64,000 bases of DNA, taken from the NCBI GenBank assembly GCA_021307315.1, contig JAJSPD010000015.1, positions 124,001 to 188,000 of the forward strand. The letters run 5' to 3'. This document shows, in pieces, positions 48,499 to 58,355 of the stretch. The stretch is from Bisporella sp. PMI_857 (Eukaryota; Ascomycota; Leotiomycetes; Helotiales; Helotiaceae). The position numbers were made by a program, and so were the translations under genes. Position 1 is the stretch's first letter; each line of letters begins with the position of its first letter. The notes under the pieces were generated by a model. The model saw only the letters and a list, made by a program, of their open reading frames with translations. It ran no database searches and was not told the origin of the DNA.

Positions 48499-49433
48499 CG
48501 GTTAATATCTCAAATACCATCAAAAAGTGCCAATATTTCTGAAATACCATCTTTTTTTTTTTACCTCTATCTGACCATACTACTTTTATAGTATATGAGA
48601 TATCCTCCAAAAAAAGTATAATATATAAGATATTCTTCAAAAAAATTATGGTATATAAGATATCTTCCAACATACGCTGTAAATAGAAATTTTTAGGGCT
48701 CGGCCCCTGACACTACAGGGCTCGGCCTCTAATACTACAGAGCTTGTTTACATTGGCTTTTGGCCAGTCTCCTGTATATAAAGTACTGCTTTTTTTCTAT
48801 TTTTTTGTCTGTAGCGTGCTTTTGACTTAAATATCACTGTTTTTGGGCAAAACAAAATTGTAGTATTTCAGTTATATTGCAACAGAAAGTATAGTAATCT
48901 AAGTATTAGTATGTAGCTAAAGTCACGTGAATTACTTTGCAATATATTATAGTTTCACAAGTTAACCGCTTACAACGAGCATAGTACTGCGCTGAAATCG
49001 CGGTGCTACGTGCTTCGTAAATATAGGATTACTCTGTTTGTAGCAACACTACGTAATTGCTACGTAGTTGCTTGTTAAGTTGAATGTGATTAATTGTTAA
49101 AAGTTGAACAAAAAAAATGAAAATATGCTTTACTCTGAGTTATGTAACAAAGTTACATAATCAATCTATTTTACGAGTATTAATACAAACAGTAAATAAC
49201 TGACTTAAGCAATTGCAAGTTATTGGAACTAAAAAGTATTACAAAGTAATACAAACAGTTAGTTTTGGCTTGAAATGATAGTACTTCAGAAATATCTCAA
49301 ATACCATCATTTTTTTGGTGTATATCTGAAATACTATTGTTTTAAAAAGGTGGTATGGCCAGATAGAGGTCAAATAAAAAGATGGTATTTCAGAAATATC
49401 GGCACTTTTTGATGGTATTTGAGATATTAACCG
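48499..49433. mobile_element. MITE 1, Mutator-like non-autonomous element (935 bp)
   Basis: Terminal inverted repeats of about 90 bp: 48499-48590 matches the reverse complement of 49343-49433 with few differences. Both ends begin CGGTTAATATCTCAAATACC. A perfect 9-bp duplication (TTAATTTTA) flanks the element. TIRs of this length plus a 9-bp duplication are characteristic of Mutator-like elements. Within the TIRs, variants of ATATCTCAAATACCATC and ATTTCTGAAATACCATC recur as sub-terminal repeats. The interior is AT-rich, holds two copies of a block around GGGCTCGGCC (near 48696-48740), and encodes no transposase, so mobilisation would need an autonomous relative elsewhere. It lies about 470 bp beyond the 3' end of the amidoligase gene. 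Confidence 0.88.
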
Positions 49434-49442
49434 TTAATTTTA
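49434..49442. repeat. Target-site duplication, right copy (MITE 1)
   Basis: TTAATTTTA, identical to 48490-48498. Confidence 0.85.
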
Positions 49443-49905
49443 ACGATGGAAAGAGGTCATCACATAACAAAGTGACGATCAAATATTGAGTAGAGAAGAC
49501 CAGTATATCCGGCTACAAATTAAGTATTCCATCACTGTATGCAGATTGACAGGATAGTATATAGGGCAAACCCCGATTTATTTGCGGGAGCTGCAATAGA
49601 ACACTGGATCAGCTTCTTATACAGTGTCTCTAGAATATTTCCCTTTCATACTTAGAAGCAATTGTTACTTCCAGATCCCGTCGCTGGTCTGTTGCAGAAG
49701 TTGGCACACAATTAGGATCTTGCAAATAGCAGAGAATCAACCACGAAGTTGTTCAAAATAGATACAGCACATCTCAAGACAATATATTAGCTAAGGCTGA
49801 AAAAATGAGAAGTCAAAATAAACAAAATCCACTAAGTGAAGTCTTATTTATTGATTTTATTGCAAATACTGTGCTTGAGTTAGGTCGGTGTTTGGGTACA
49901 TCAGC
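49443..49905. other. Intergenic, amidoligase 3' flank
   Basis: AT-rich; nothing recognised. Confidence 0.5.
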
Positions 49906-51081
49906 TTAGGGATACCCACGAGCCCGCAAACTGAGGTCGACGGGATGAATTAACATTTGTGTTCGAAGGTCTTCATCTCCATCCAGCCGTGTGCTAAGCC
50001 TCATGTTGTAATAGATTGCCTCAGATTTCAATCCTAATCGCACGAGGACCTTAGCTAATGGGCATTCTTCTGGCCCATTGCCAATCCCCTTACCAACATT
50101 GTCTAGACAGAACCGACTTACCTCTTCTAATGACGTATCGCGAGCATACATTACAAGCCCATTACATACTCGGAGCCATTTTTCTACGGCTTCAGCATCC
50201 AATGTCGATTCATGAAGACGGAATTCAATAGTCTTCTTCGTTCGCTGAAGACCTAGGTTATTAAAATTGTAAGCGCCTCTGGATCTGGCTCTGAATGCTT
50301 GAAGAAGATTATGAAAGTCTCCATCCTCTGGGTCTCGCTCCATTTTGAGTAGAAAGTCTAGTGCATATCTTCTAATGGGGGCAGTATCTTCGTAATACTG
50401 TTGTTTTATGCCGGCCATATGCGCACACTGCTCTTTAGCTATTTCCCAGAGTGGAGTTGCAGAGATTGGCGGAGCGTTGAAGACATCAGCGACTCTGTAT
50501 GGACGATGGATTTGAGAGAATTGATCATCAAACGTCAGCAGCATGCAACAGATTTTCTTCACCGTATCATAGCTCAGTCCGTCTACGCCATTGCCGATAT
50601 GTATATGCAGCCCACAAGAACGGTTGATGTTGATTCGAAAATATGAGCTCAATGTATTGACAGCTAGCTTTACCTTCTTGATGTTGTCTTCTGTGACGTA
50701 GTATGCGGGACTGACGACCTCAATGGGGTACCAGTCGTAGTTGTATTTTCGGTCCGGTGCCATGATACTAATGTCATTCTTAACCAACCAGGATACTTGG
50801 TGCTGCTCCTTGGTTGCTGTAGCATTTTGGATCTTGAGTGCTGGTATGCCCATATTTGTTAGTGCCTGTGCAATTTTTTCATGCACCAAATGAGAGGCAT
50901 GAGGTGACTGATACTCATTATTAGTCTTGTCTAGAAATACGTACCGGGGATCATTTGGATGAGGATCATCTGGAGGTGAGTGCTTCTCAGTGATATGTAG
51001 TGTGGCAAGTGCGAATTCTAGTTCTACGCCGAATGTGAGAGCAGAAATTCTGGGTCTATTATCCGTCATGTTGTGGGCCAT
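49906..51081 (-). CDS. Amidoligase-family protein (glutamine synthetase-like COOH-NH2 ligase)
   Basis: Single-exon 391-aa protein matching the putative amidoligase family, whose glutamine-synthetase-like fold is predicted to join a carboxylate to an amine using ATP. Motifs in order: FGVELEF at about 18-24 (metal-binding Glu-x-Glu), PIEVVSPAYY (about 118-127), CGLHIHIGNG (about 158-167, His-x-His) and TIEFRLHESTLDAEAVEKW (about 286-304, with the nucleotide/phosphate-binding Arg). All key residues are present and there is no signal peptide or TM segment, so an active cytosolic enzyme is likely. The substrate is unknown; fungal members are often lineage-expanded. The gene sits alone in AT-rich sequence between two transposon insertions, with no partner gene next to it. 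A longer N-terminus is unlikely because the core begins at residue 13. Confidence 0.88.
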   Translation of the reverse strand: MAHNMTDNRPRISALTFGVELEFALATLHITEKHSPPDDPHPNDPRYVFLDKTNNEYQSPHASHLVHEKIAQALTNMGIPALKIQNATATKEQHQVSWLVKNDISIMAPDRKYNYDWYPIEVVSPAYYVTEDNIKKVKLAVNTLSSYFRININRSCGLHIHIGNGVDGLSYDTVKKICCMLLTFDDQFSQIHRPYRVADVFNAPPISATPLWEIAKEQCAHMAGIKQQYYEDTAPIRRYALDFLLKMERDPEDGDFHNLLQAFRARSRGAYNFNNLGLQRTKKTIEFRLHESTLDAEAVEKWLRVCNGLVMYARDTSLEEVSRFCLDNVGKGIGNGPEECPLAKVLVRLGLKSEAIYYNMRLSTRLDGDEDLRTQMLIHPVDLSLRARGYP

Positions 51082-51491
51082 GTGGATATAGCTGATTCAG
51101 CTGTTTGGGTTTTTATTAATGAACAAAATATATGAGGTTTAGGTGCAAGGGGAGAGTTTTAAGAAGATAACGGGCATTGTTCTACTGTCTTTATAACAGT
51201 TTTAGATAAAGAATGATGGATAGAAAGAAATAAAATTATTATGATCCTTGTTGCTGGTCAAAGGACTCTCGTCTGATTGTTGAAGAATACATTGTAAGAA
51301 TCTATATTCTGGTTGCATTTCGTTGATAGCACACTTTTATTATCCTGTTTTCTGCTCACCAGCTAATTTGAGATGTATGAAACACCTGACATGGCATTCA
51401 ATTTTAGGTTTAGGACTTTCGACATCACGGATGATCATCAATATTAAGGATTGCGCACAAAGTTAGATTGCTCAACCCACTTCTCTGGATG
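51082..51491. other. Amidoligase 5' flank
   Basis: AT-rich leader/promoter of the amidoligase, 410 bp up to the left end of the nested transposon stack. No specific motif is claimed. Confidence 0.45.
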
Positions 51492-51525
51492 TCAGGAATC
51501 GGCTTACGCAAGTAGGCCAAGGAGC

Positions 51526-51653
51526 TAGAAAATCTCTTACCTATATATTACGGCCTATAACCGTACAGAATAGAATATCTGTAACGCCCATAATAGGCTC
51601 GTATTCTATTCTGTACGGTTATAGGCCGTAATATATAGGTAAGAGATTTTCTA
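51526..51653. mobile_element. Perfect foldback (hairpin MITE) with TA flanks
   Basis: 51526-51577 and 51602-51653 are exact reverse complements over 52 bp, separated by a 24-nt loop. The outermost bases of each arm are TA, consistent with a TA target duplication around a 124-bp Tc1/mariner-like MITE. It interrupts the left arm of the older inverted-repeat element, which is why it is interpreted as an insertion. Confidence 0.8.
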
Positions 51654-51907
51654 ACGTACTTGATCACTTTGCTGGCCACGCCATCATCCTGGCCGCTCAA
51701 AAACACACCAAAAATCACAATTTTGGCATTGTGATATCTCAACTATTATTTATGTTAATGAATCAAAACTTAAAATTTGGTTTTCTGAGTATCTAAATAA
51801 CTAGGATTTTAAATTTCAAAATGCTTAGTATTATAAAGATTTAGATCTAGCATTTTACTCTAAAATAATCTTTGTAAGTTCAGTTTCTAAATAACTATTA
51901 ATTGTAT

Positions 51908-51916
51908 TAGTTTAAA
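51908..51916. repeat. Target-site duplication, left copy (MITE 2)
   Basis: TAGTTTAAA, repeated exactly at 52664-52672. Confidence 0.85.
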
Positions 51917-52663
51917 CGGCAAATATCTCATATACCACAAAAAAGTGGCCATATATCTGATATACCATACTTTTTTTGACGAATATCTCATATACCACTT
52001 TTATGGTATATGAGATATATGTCAACAAATGTGTGGTATATCAGATATTCGTCAACACTCACTGTAAAGCCTGTAATACACGCTGGAACGACTTGCACTA
52101 CAGCGACACACGCTGTAACGACATACACTGTAGTAATACTACACACGCTATAACAATAGTATTAATATAGTTTGTATTGTATAGTACATATTGTATTGCT
52201 ACAGCGTGTGTTGCATTACTACAGTGTATGTCGTTACAGCATGTGTAGTTACAGCGTGTATCGCTACAGCATGTGTCGCTACAGCGTGTTGCTACAGCGT
52301 GTGTCGCTACAGCGTGTATTGCTACAGAGTGTCGTAACATACGCTATAGCAATACAACATATGTTATAGCTACATAATACATATTGTAGCCATAAAATAC
52401 ATACTGCAGTAATACACTTTATAGTGATACTATTGCTACAACGTTCGCTGCTGCGTGTGTTGTATTGCTGCAGCGTGTCGCGACAAAATAATGGTATATA
52501 AAATATATAAGTGTTTCTTATATACCATCATTTAGTCAATAAATATCTCAAATACTATACATTTGCGCTAAGAAACAAAAGATGGTATTTGAGATATTCG
52601 TCAAAAAAAGTATGGTATATCAGATATATGGCCACTTTTTTATGGTATATGAGATATTTGCCG
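51917..52663. mobile_element. MITE 2, relative of MITE 1 (747 bp)
   Basis: TIRs of about 75-80 bp: the left end from 51917 and the reverse complement of the right end to 52663 both start CGGCAAATATCTCATATACC and differ at only a few positions. They contain sub-terminal variants ATATCTGATATACCATAC and GAATATCTCATATACC. The element is bounded by the perfect 9-bp duplication TAGTTTAAA. End pattern, 9-bp duplication and internal repeat style place it in the same Mutator-like family as MITE 1. The centre is an array of short GCTACAGCGTGTGTC-like units with inverted copies on the left side. No coding capacity. Confidence 0.88.
52196..52334 (+). repeat. Minisatellite of about 15-bp units inside MITE 2
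   Basis: Roughly nine imperfect units of GCTACAGCGTGTGTC in tandem. The same units appear inverted at about 52060-52150; for example 52117-52136 is the exact reverse complement of a stretch starting near 52214. The interior of MITE 2 can thus fold on itself. There are no unique spacers, so it is not a CRISPR-like array. Confidence 0.8.
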
Positions 52664-52672
52664 TAGTTTAAA
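52664..52672. repeat. Target-site duplication, right copy (MITE 2)
   Basis: TAGTTTAAA, identical to 51908-51916. Confidence 0.85.
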
Positions 52673-52875
52673 ACTTCGCTTATGTATAATAATTGCAGTT
52701 GAATCGTTATATATAATGTTTTATAAAGTTAGGTAAAATAGCAGCTGAGATATAACAATGCCAAAATGTGATTTTTGGTGTGTTTTTGAGCGGCCAGGAT
52801 GATGGCATGGCCAGCTAAGGATCAGGTGATTTGTTCCTTGGCCAACTTACGTAAGCCGATTCCTCCTGATATAAT

Positions 52876-52881
52876 CACGTG
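52876..52881. promoter_or_regulatory. E-box palindrome in the Trm4 promoter
   Basis: CACGTG within the 10-bp palindrome ATCACGTGAT, 113 bp before the Trm4 ATG and 6 bp outside the end of the transposon stack. It is a candidate bHLH site; use is inferred. Confidence 0.45.
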
Positions 52882-52993
52882 ATACGGGAAAACTTTCTTC
52901 CATGCCCCACATTCAAATCTTAGGAAAGCTCAAGCTTGAGGTAAAAATTAATTTTCACAGCATATCACAGTCCCCCTTAAGCATATTTTCAAC

Positions 52994-55900
52994 ATGGGTC
53001 GTGGTGGCAATCGAGTAAGCCATGATCAATTGATATCATTAAAGCTCTCTAATGCGATTTTCTAGGGACGTGGGCGTGGTCGCGGAAGAGGTGGTGGGGG
53101 TGGAAGAGAGGCAGGTATGGAACTTCAGATGTCCTCTAAGACATCGGTCATCGTTCAAACGCTGACCACATATTAGGGTGTGGAGGAGAAGATAATAGGG
53201 TCAGCTTCGATAAGACGCCAAAATCGAACCAGAACCTCGAAAAATACTACAATCAAGTGTTGGGGTTATCAGAAGAAGAAAAAGACGAGTTTTGGGGCGC
53301 GTTGAAAAGAGAGCTTCCGAACAGCTTCCGTTTTGCAGGATCGAAAGGGTAAATTTGCATAAACCTTGATAGTCTAACTGCTAATCTTTAAAGACATGCG
53401 CTCGCAGTTCAGAAGCAGTTAGTTGAACGATATATTCCAGAAATCTCAAAGATCTCTCATTACGATGGCACTAAAGTTGAGCCACCTCAGCCAGTCCCTT
53501 GGTATCCCGACAATCTCGCCTGGTGGATGACTACACCAAAGAATGTCGTTCGAAAATTTCCTCCCTTCTCCGCGTTTCAAAAATATCTCGTGTCTGAAAC
53601 TAGCGTCGGGAACATTAGTAGACAAGAGGTAGTGAGCATGATCCCGCCGTTGGTGATGGATTTGCAGCCGGGTATGACTGTGCTGGACCTGTGTGCTTCC
53701 CCAGGGAGCAAAGCCGCACAGCTATTGGAAATGGTACACAGGGGGGAAGAATACCGAGTGCACCAGTCCCTTCGTGATCATGCCACAGAAGATGGCCGCG
53801 AAATCAGCCCCGGTGTGGACGAAAGCTCAAAATGGGATTCTGCAGCTCTCGCTGATGTTTCTGATGATGGAAGGGCCACAGGTATGTACATGTGATCCTG
53901 ATATATTAGCCGGCATGCCAAACACGTCCAAGACCCCTATATTTTGGCATATATTAGTCGCTAGCTAACCACCTTCTTAGGTTTACTGATCGCGAACGAC
54001 AAAGACTACAAGAGGGCCCACATGTTGATTCACCAATTGAAGAGATTGTCATCCCCAAATCTGATCGTCACTAATCACGATGCAACCATGTACCCATCCA
54101 TTAAGCTACCTCCAACTCCCGAAAATCCATCATTGAATCGATATTTGAAGTTCGACCGAATCCTTGCAGATGTTCCGTGCTCTGGTGATGGAACCACAAG
54201 GAAAAACGTAAATTTGTGGCAGGATTGGACCCCAAGTAGTGCTCTTGGTCTTCATGTGACTCAAGTCCGCATCCTGGTACGATCCTTGCAAATGCTCAAG
54301 CCCGGTGGTCGCGTCGTCTACTCTACATGCAGTATGAATCCTGTGGAGAATGAAGCCGTCGTTGCATCGGCTATCGAAAGGTGCGGAGGCCTGGAGAAGG
54401 TGGCACTGTTGCCAACTCAGCACATGTTGCCATTATTGAAACGCAAGCCCGGGTTAAAGAACTGGAGTGTGATAGATAAGATGGGACGAATTTGGAATAG
54501 TTTCAAGGAAGTGGAGGATGATAACGCAAAAAATGATACAGATTTTGCGAAGGAGAAGTTGGTGCGTATTATCATGCCCAATGATTGTTATATATATGAA
54601 TTAACTGTACTAATAATGCATACTTGCAGGTCGAGAATATGTTTGCACCTTTGCCTGACTCGCCAGGTTCAAAAATTCCTTTCGAAAATTGCATCCGAGT
54701 TTACGCCCATTTACAAGATACAGGGGGTTTCTTTATATCTGTCCTTGAGAAGAAGTCAGAATTCAGAGCGCTTCCAGAGTCTGAGCCTAAAAAGGCTGTT
54801 ACAGATACCTCCCCTACATCTCAATCTCCCGATCCAGACACTTCTTTAATTGGGTTACTAGAAGCAAAGCTCGATCAATCTGAGCCTGAAGCGAACAAGA
54901 ACGGCATAAAACGCAGTGCCGATGCTATCGATGAAGATTCCGAGAAATTATCTTCCGCGAAGAAGTTGAAGACAGAAGTCGAAGAGAACGATGCAACGGA
55001 GATTCAAAATGAGGAATTCAAGAAATCCCCAATACCACTACTTGAACCCCAACTGAAACCAGAATCAGCACTTCCCACCAAACAATTCCAGCAACGTAAT
55101 CGAAGTGGTCAACAGTTTGAAGAGCCTTTCAAATATATCAGCGGAGATCATCCTGAAGTACAAGTTGTGGTGTCTTTCTATAAGCTATCGCCACGCTTTC
55201 CACGCGATCGATTTATGGTCAGAAATGCCCAAGGAGAGCCTGCCAAGACTATCTACTACACTTCAGCTCTAATCCGCGATATCCTTACAGAGAACGAAGG
55301 AAAGGGAATAAAATTTGTTCATGGTGGAGTAAAGATGTTCATGAAGCAAGATGTAAGATCTAACTTATAACTTGCACCTATTCGATGATGTATCCCTGAC
55401 TAACGCCATATAGGTACAAGGTGAAGGTGTCTGTAAATGGCGAATACAATCTGAAGGTATGCCTATCTTGGAAGGATACGTGGGTGAAGAACGAGTTGTC
55501 CGGCTATATAAAAAAGATACTCTCCGCAAGCTCTTAATTGAGATGTTTCCTAAGCTGGCCGAGGAGTCATGGAAGAACTTGGGCGAGATCGGGGAGAGAG
55601 TAAACAATATTGGTATGGGGTGTTGCGTCTTGCGTATCGAGCCTAGCGACGCTGAGGATGGGTTCCAAGAACGGATAGTGCTACCTCTCTGGCGCAGTCT
55701 CCATTCCCTCAATCTCATGTTGGCGAAAGAGGACCGAACGGCTATGTTGCTCCGGATCTTCAACGACACCAGTCCGCTACTCAATAATCATATGGTTGGG
55801 AAGAATAAACAACTGGAGGAAGCGAAGTCAGGGGCAGAGGTTGTTGGAGTCAAAACCGAGTCGGTTGATGAACCAGAAAAGAATGGAGATGTTGAAACTG

Positions 55901-56001
55901 CACCTGAGTCCAAGGATATCGAGAAGGGCTTAACTGAGGAGGCAGAAGATCCCAAGGCAACTTCAGAACCAAAACTAGAGGAAGCTAGTTCCATCTCATA
56001 G
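52994..56001 (+). CDS. TRM4: tRNA (cytosine-5) methyltransferase Trm4/NSUN2
   Basis: SAM-dependent enzyme making m5C in tRNAs, 873 aa. Seven exons: 52994-53014, 53066-53114, 53177-53348, 53394-53881, 53981-54561, 54630-55352 and 55414-56001; every phase closes. The first two tiny exons encode a Gly/Arg-rich leader (MGRGGNRGRGRGRGR...). The Rossmann methyltransferase domain has motif I DLCASPGSKA at 179-188 and motif IV DVPCSGDGT with the release Cys310. Motif VI STCSMNP has the catalytic Cys360. The 50-residue spacing between the two Cys equals that in the yeast and human enzymes. A PUA-like C-terminal region and a long acidic Lys/Glu tail follow; Lys/Glu-rich linkers (about 540-600) separate them. 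All catalytic residues are intact. Its 5' flank is only 125 bp before the transposon stack begins. Confidence 0.96.
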
Positions 56002-56224
56002 GATTGTAGGATAACAAAAGCGTAAATCTTGGCGTCTTGCGCCCGGAAAATACAAATTCGAACAGCACAATATATCCTAACCATATATCATGTACTACTT
56101 AGTGATTAAAGCTGGTTGCTGCCCCAAAATTCACATATGTTTCATGGCTTATGCAACGAATTGAATGTTCATATTTGGACCCCGACCTTAGATCGTAATA
56201 TCCTCTCAACACTCCTGACTTATT

Positions 56225-57303
56225 CTACTTCAGATAATCGTCCCCGCTCTCCCTCTCCATAACCGTAAAAGTCGGCAAGGCGCTAAACCACCCCGCAATC
56301 TCCGTTCCCACGGTCTTCGCCGTATAGACCGCTTCCTCCTCGCCAATCTCTTTAGCCTTTATGCCCAGCCCGCCGGCGGCAGCCGCGGCCAGCAACGCCA
56401 CCCTGCAGCTCTTATCCAGGCTGATGTACCAGAACACGCAGGCCTCGATGGTCTTCGCGCAGGTCAAGAGACCGTGGTTCTGGAGGAGGGCGGCCTTCTT
56501 GGAGCCGAGCGCCGAGGCGATCTCGCTACCTTCGTCAGACGACAAGACGATGCCGTTGAAGGATTTGTAAAGCGCGAGGTCGTTGTGGAAGGCGCAGCTG
56601 TCTTGCGTTGTTGTCTGAAGCGGGATGCCGAGCGTACAGTATGCGCGACCGTAGACTGTAGTTTCTGCGTTAGTGGGACAGATGGGAGAGGAAGGCCGAA
56701 GGGATTACTAGAGTGCGAGTGTGCGACACAGTTTACTTCTGGCCGGGCTGTGTGGACCGCGTGATGGACTGGAAGAGGTGTCAGTTAGGGGTGTTCACGG
56801 ACCGGTGATAAAGACCGACTCATATATGCGGCGACATTCAGCATCCTTACGGGTCCTCCATCCACGACCTTCCCTTCTGCGTTCACGAGGATCAGATCCG
56901 AAGCCTTCAGGTATGGCCACGCGACACCGAAAGGATTGACCCAGAACGAGGTTGGGTCAACTGGATCCTATCTCTTGTTCAGCCTTTGTCCGGTTTTCTT
57001 TTCCGCCTTTCTTTCTGCCATCCACCTCGGACTAGTACATACCCTCAGCGTAATATGTCCAGCAACGCCTTCATCATACCCTAACTTCGCAAATATTCTA
57101 AAGGCTAGTGCCAATCTTCCTTTCTGATACTCGCGTTCTTTGTACTTATCCGTGAAGGTAGGTGGTTTTGGGAAGCTGACCTCCTGGGCGGCTGATGGGA
57201 GGACTGGGAGGCTGGGCTCGAGTGGTGCAGTTCCGGCTTTGCCGCTGGAGCTGAAGGGGAGAGAGAGCGGGGTTTCTGTTTCTGCTGCGGAGGGTGGAGC
57301 CAT
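56225..57303 (-). CDS. Class II aldolase/adducin-domain protein
   Basis: A 299-aa member of the metal-dependent class II aldolase (L-fuculose-phosphate aldolase/adducin) family. Exons 57303-57043, 56967-56820, 56768-56709 and 56655-56225. The joins reconstruct the family core: AGHITLR-DPVNPTSFWVNPFGV, RMLNVAAYM-IHHAVHTARPEV, and CVAHSHS-IYGRAYCTLG. Candidate zinc ligands are His153 and His155 (HSHS) and His217 in QNHGLLTC. The intron-2 donor is GTCGGT, unusually weak, but it is the only site that restores the conserved IHHAVH. A canonical-looking gtaagg at 56845 would remove the conserved LNVAAYM and is not preferred. The N-terminal 40 residues are Ser/Pro-rich. Substrate unknown; fungal members are usually annotated only by domain. 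Confidence 0.88.
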
Positions 57304-58355
57304 AATTGCAGATTGTTACAAAGAATTGTTTTGCTTGGGACGATATTTCTCACTTTAGATATTGGAAGAAGAGTACGAGAATAAGAAGGAAAAAAAAGAG
57401 AAGATCCGCAAGAAACAACACGGAGGTATGGTCTACCAATGGCCGACAGCCCCGTATGGATGGACAGGATGGGCAACGATGTGCTACAACAATGTATTAA
57501 CCTACGCTTCCCCACCATCGACAGAGTTTGGATAGTGGGGTGGCTTATCAAGCAGTCCCTTGATTGGTCAGGACCCCTTGGTGAGAATCGCTCATACGAG
57601 GGGATAAGAGTCTCCGGCAGTAAGATGCTCGAATGATGGTTGGATGAGTAAGTGTCGGAATACACTGTTCAAAGTACCTAGGTAAATACAGAAATCCACT
57701 GCCTTTATTCCCCGCATTATCTAACATTTTTGAGCCACCGCGCGGTTGGGCAACCGAGGTTGACGTCCAAATAAAGTTTGTGGAGACACTGGGAAGATGG
57801 TCGTGCTTGGCGTATTAATTTCCTCTCTGCTGGGAGACTACGGCCGCAGGAGATGTCTCCGTGAAGTTTATATCGCATCGAACGCAATTTGCTTTCAAGC
57901 AGGTGTTAACATATAACACCCATCAAGAAGATTCTGGGCGATAGGCCCAATATCTTGAATTACGTTTTGTCACTAAAGATAGTTCCCGTGCTCGCGTAAA
58001 TCTCACCGTTTATCGTTCTTCCCTTTGAAAATGCATCTTCTTTTGGTATTCATACATCGTAGTATACATCTTAATAATTTGAATCCCGTCGTACCATCTA
58101 TTACCCGCAATTGTTACGCTTGCATGCTTGCCACCCCTGTCTTCCCTCTCGAAACTAATATGCCCTTCTTGGCATCTTGGCTTAAGATTCATTAGTCTTG
58201 ATTTTGGATACTTGATACATTCAGGTACGGTAGTGACTCAAAATGTTGGGCGATTATGTGACTGATAGTTACAGTATATAATACCCTCGCGCGTACCCAA
58301 AGCCTTCGGCAAACCAGTGCCCGTCCCAAATAACTCTTAGATCACCAAGCAAGAA
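57304..58355. other. Divergent spacer: aldolase-like gene / 2EXR gene
   Basis: About 1 kb between opposed starts. A TATATAAT lies near 58275, about 80 bp before the 2EXR ATG. No other gene supported. Confidence 0.5.

Larger units (their letters stand above)
51492..52869. mobile_element. Older inverted-repeat element, host of two later insertions
   Basis: The right arm 52742-52869 is the reverse complement of a left arm now split in two. 51492-51524 (TCAGGA..ATCGGCTTACG...GGCCAAGGA) matches the outer end, with a 3-nt GGA difference. About 51657-51741 (TGATC...GCCATCATCCTGGCCGCTCAAAAACAC...) matches the inner part nearly base for base. The gap in the left arm is the foldback at 51526-51653, and the centre is filled by MITE 2. 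Without these the element would be about 500 bp. No clear target duplication was found at its ends, so the superfamily is not assigned. It encodes nothing. Confidence 0.75.

Noticed and set aside
52196..52334. CRISPR-like short repeat array
   Set aside because: Units are contiguous with no unique spacers, lie inside a MITE, and the genome is fungal.
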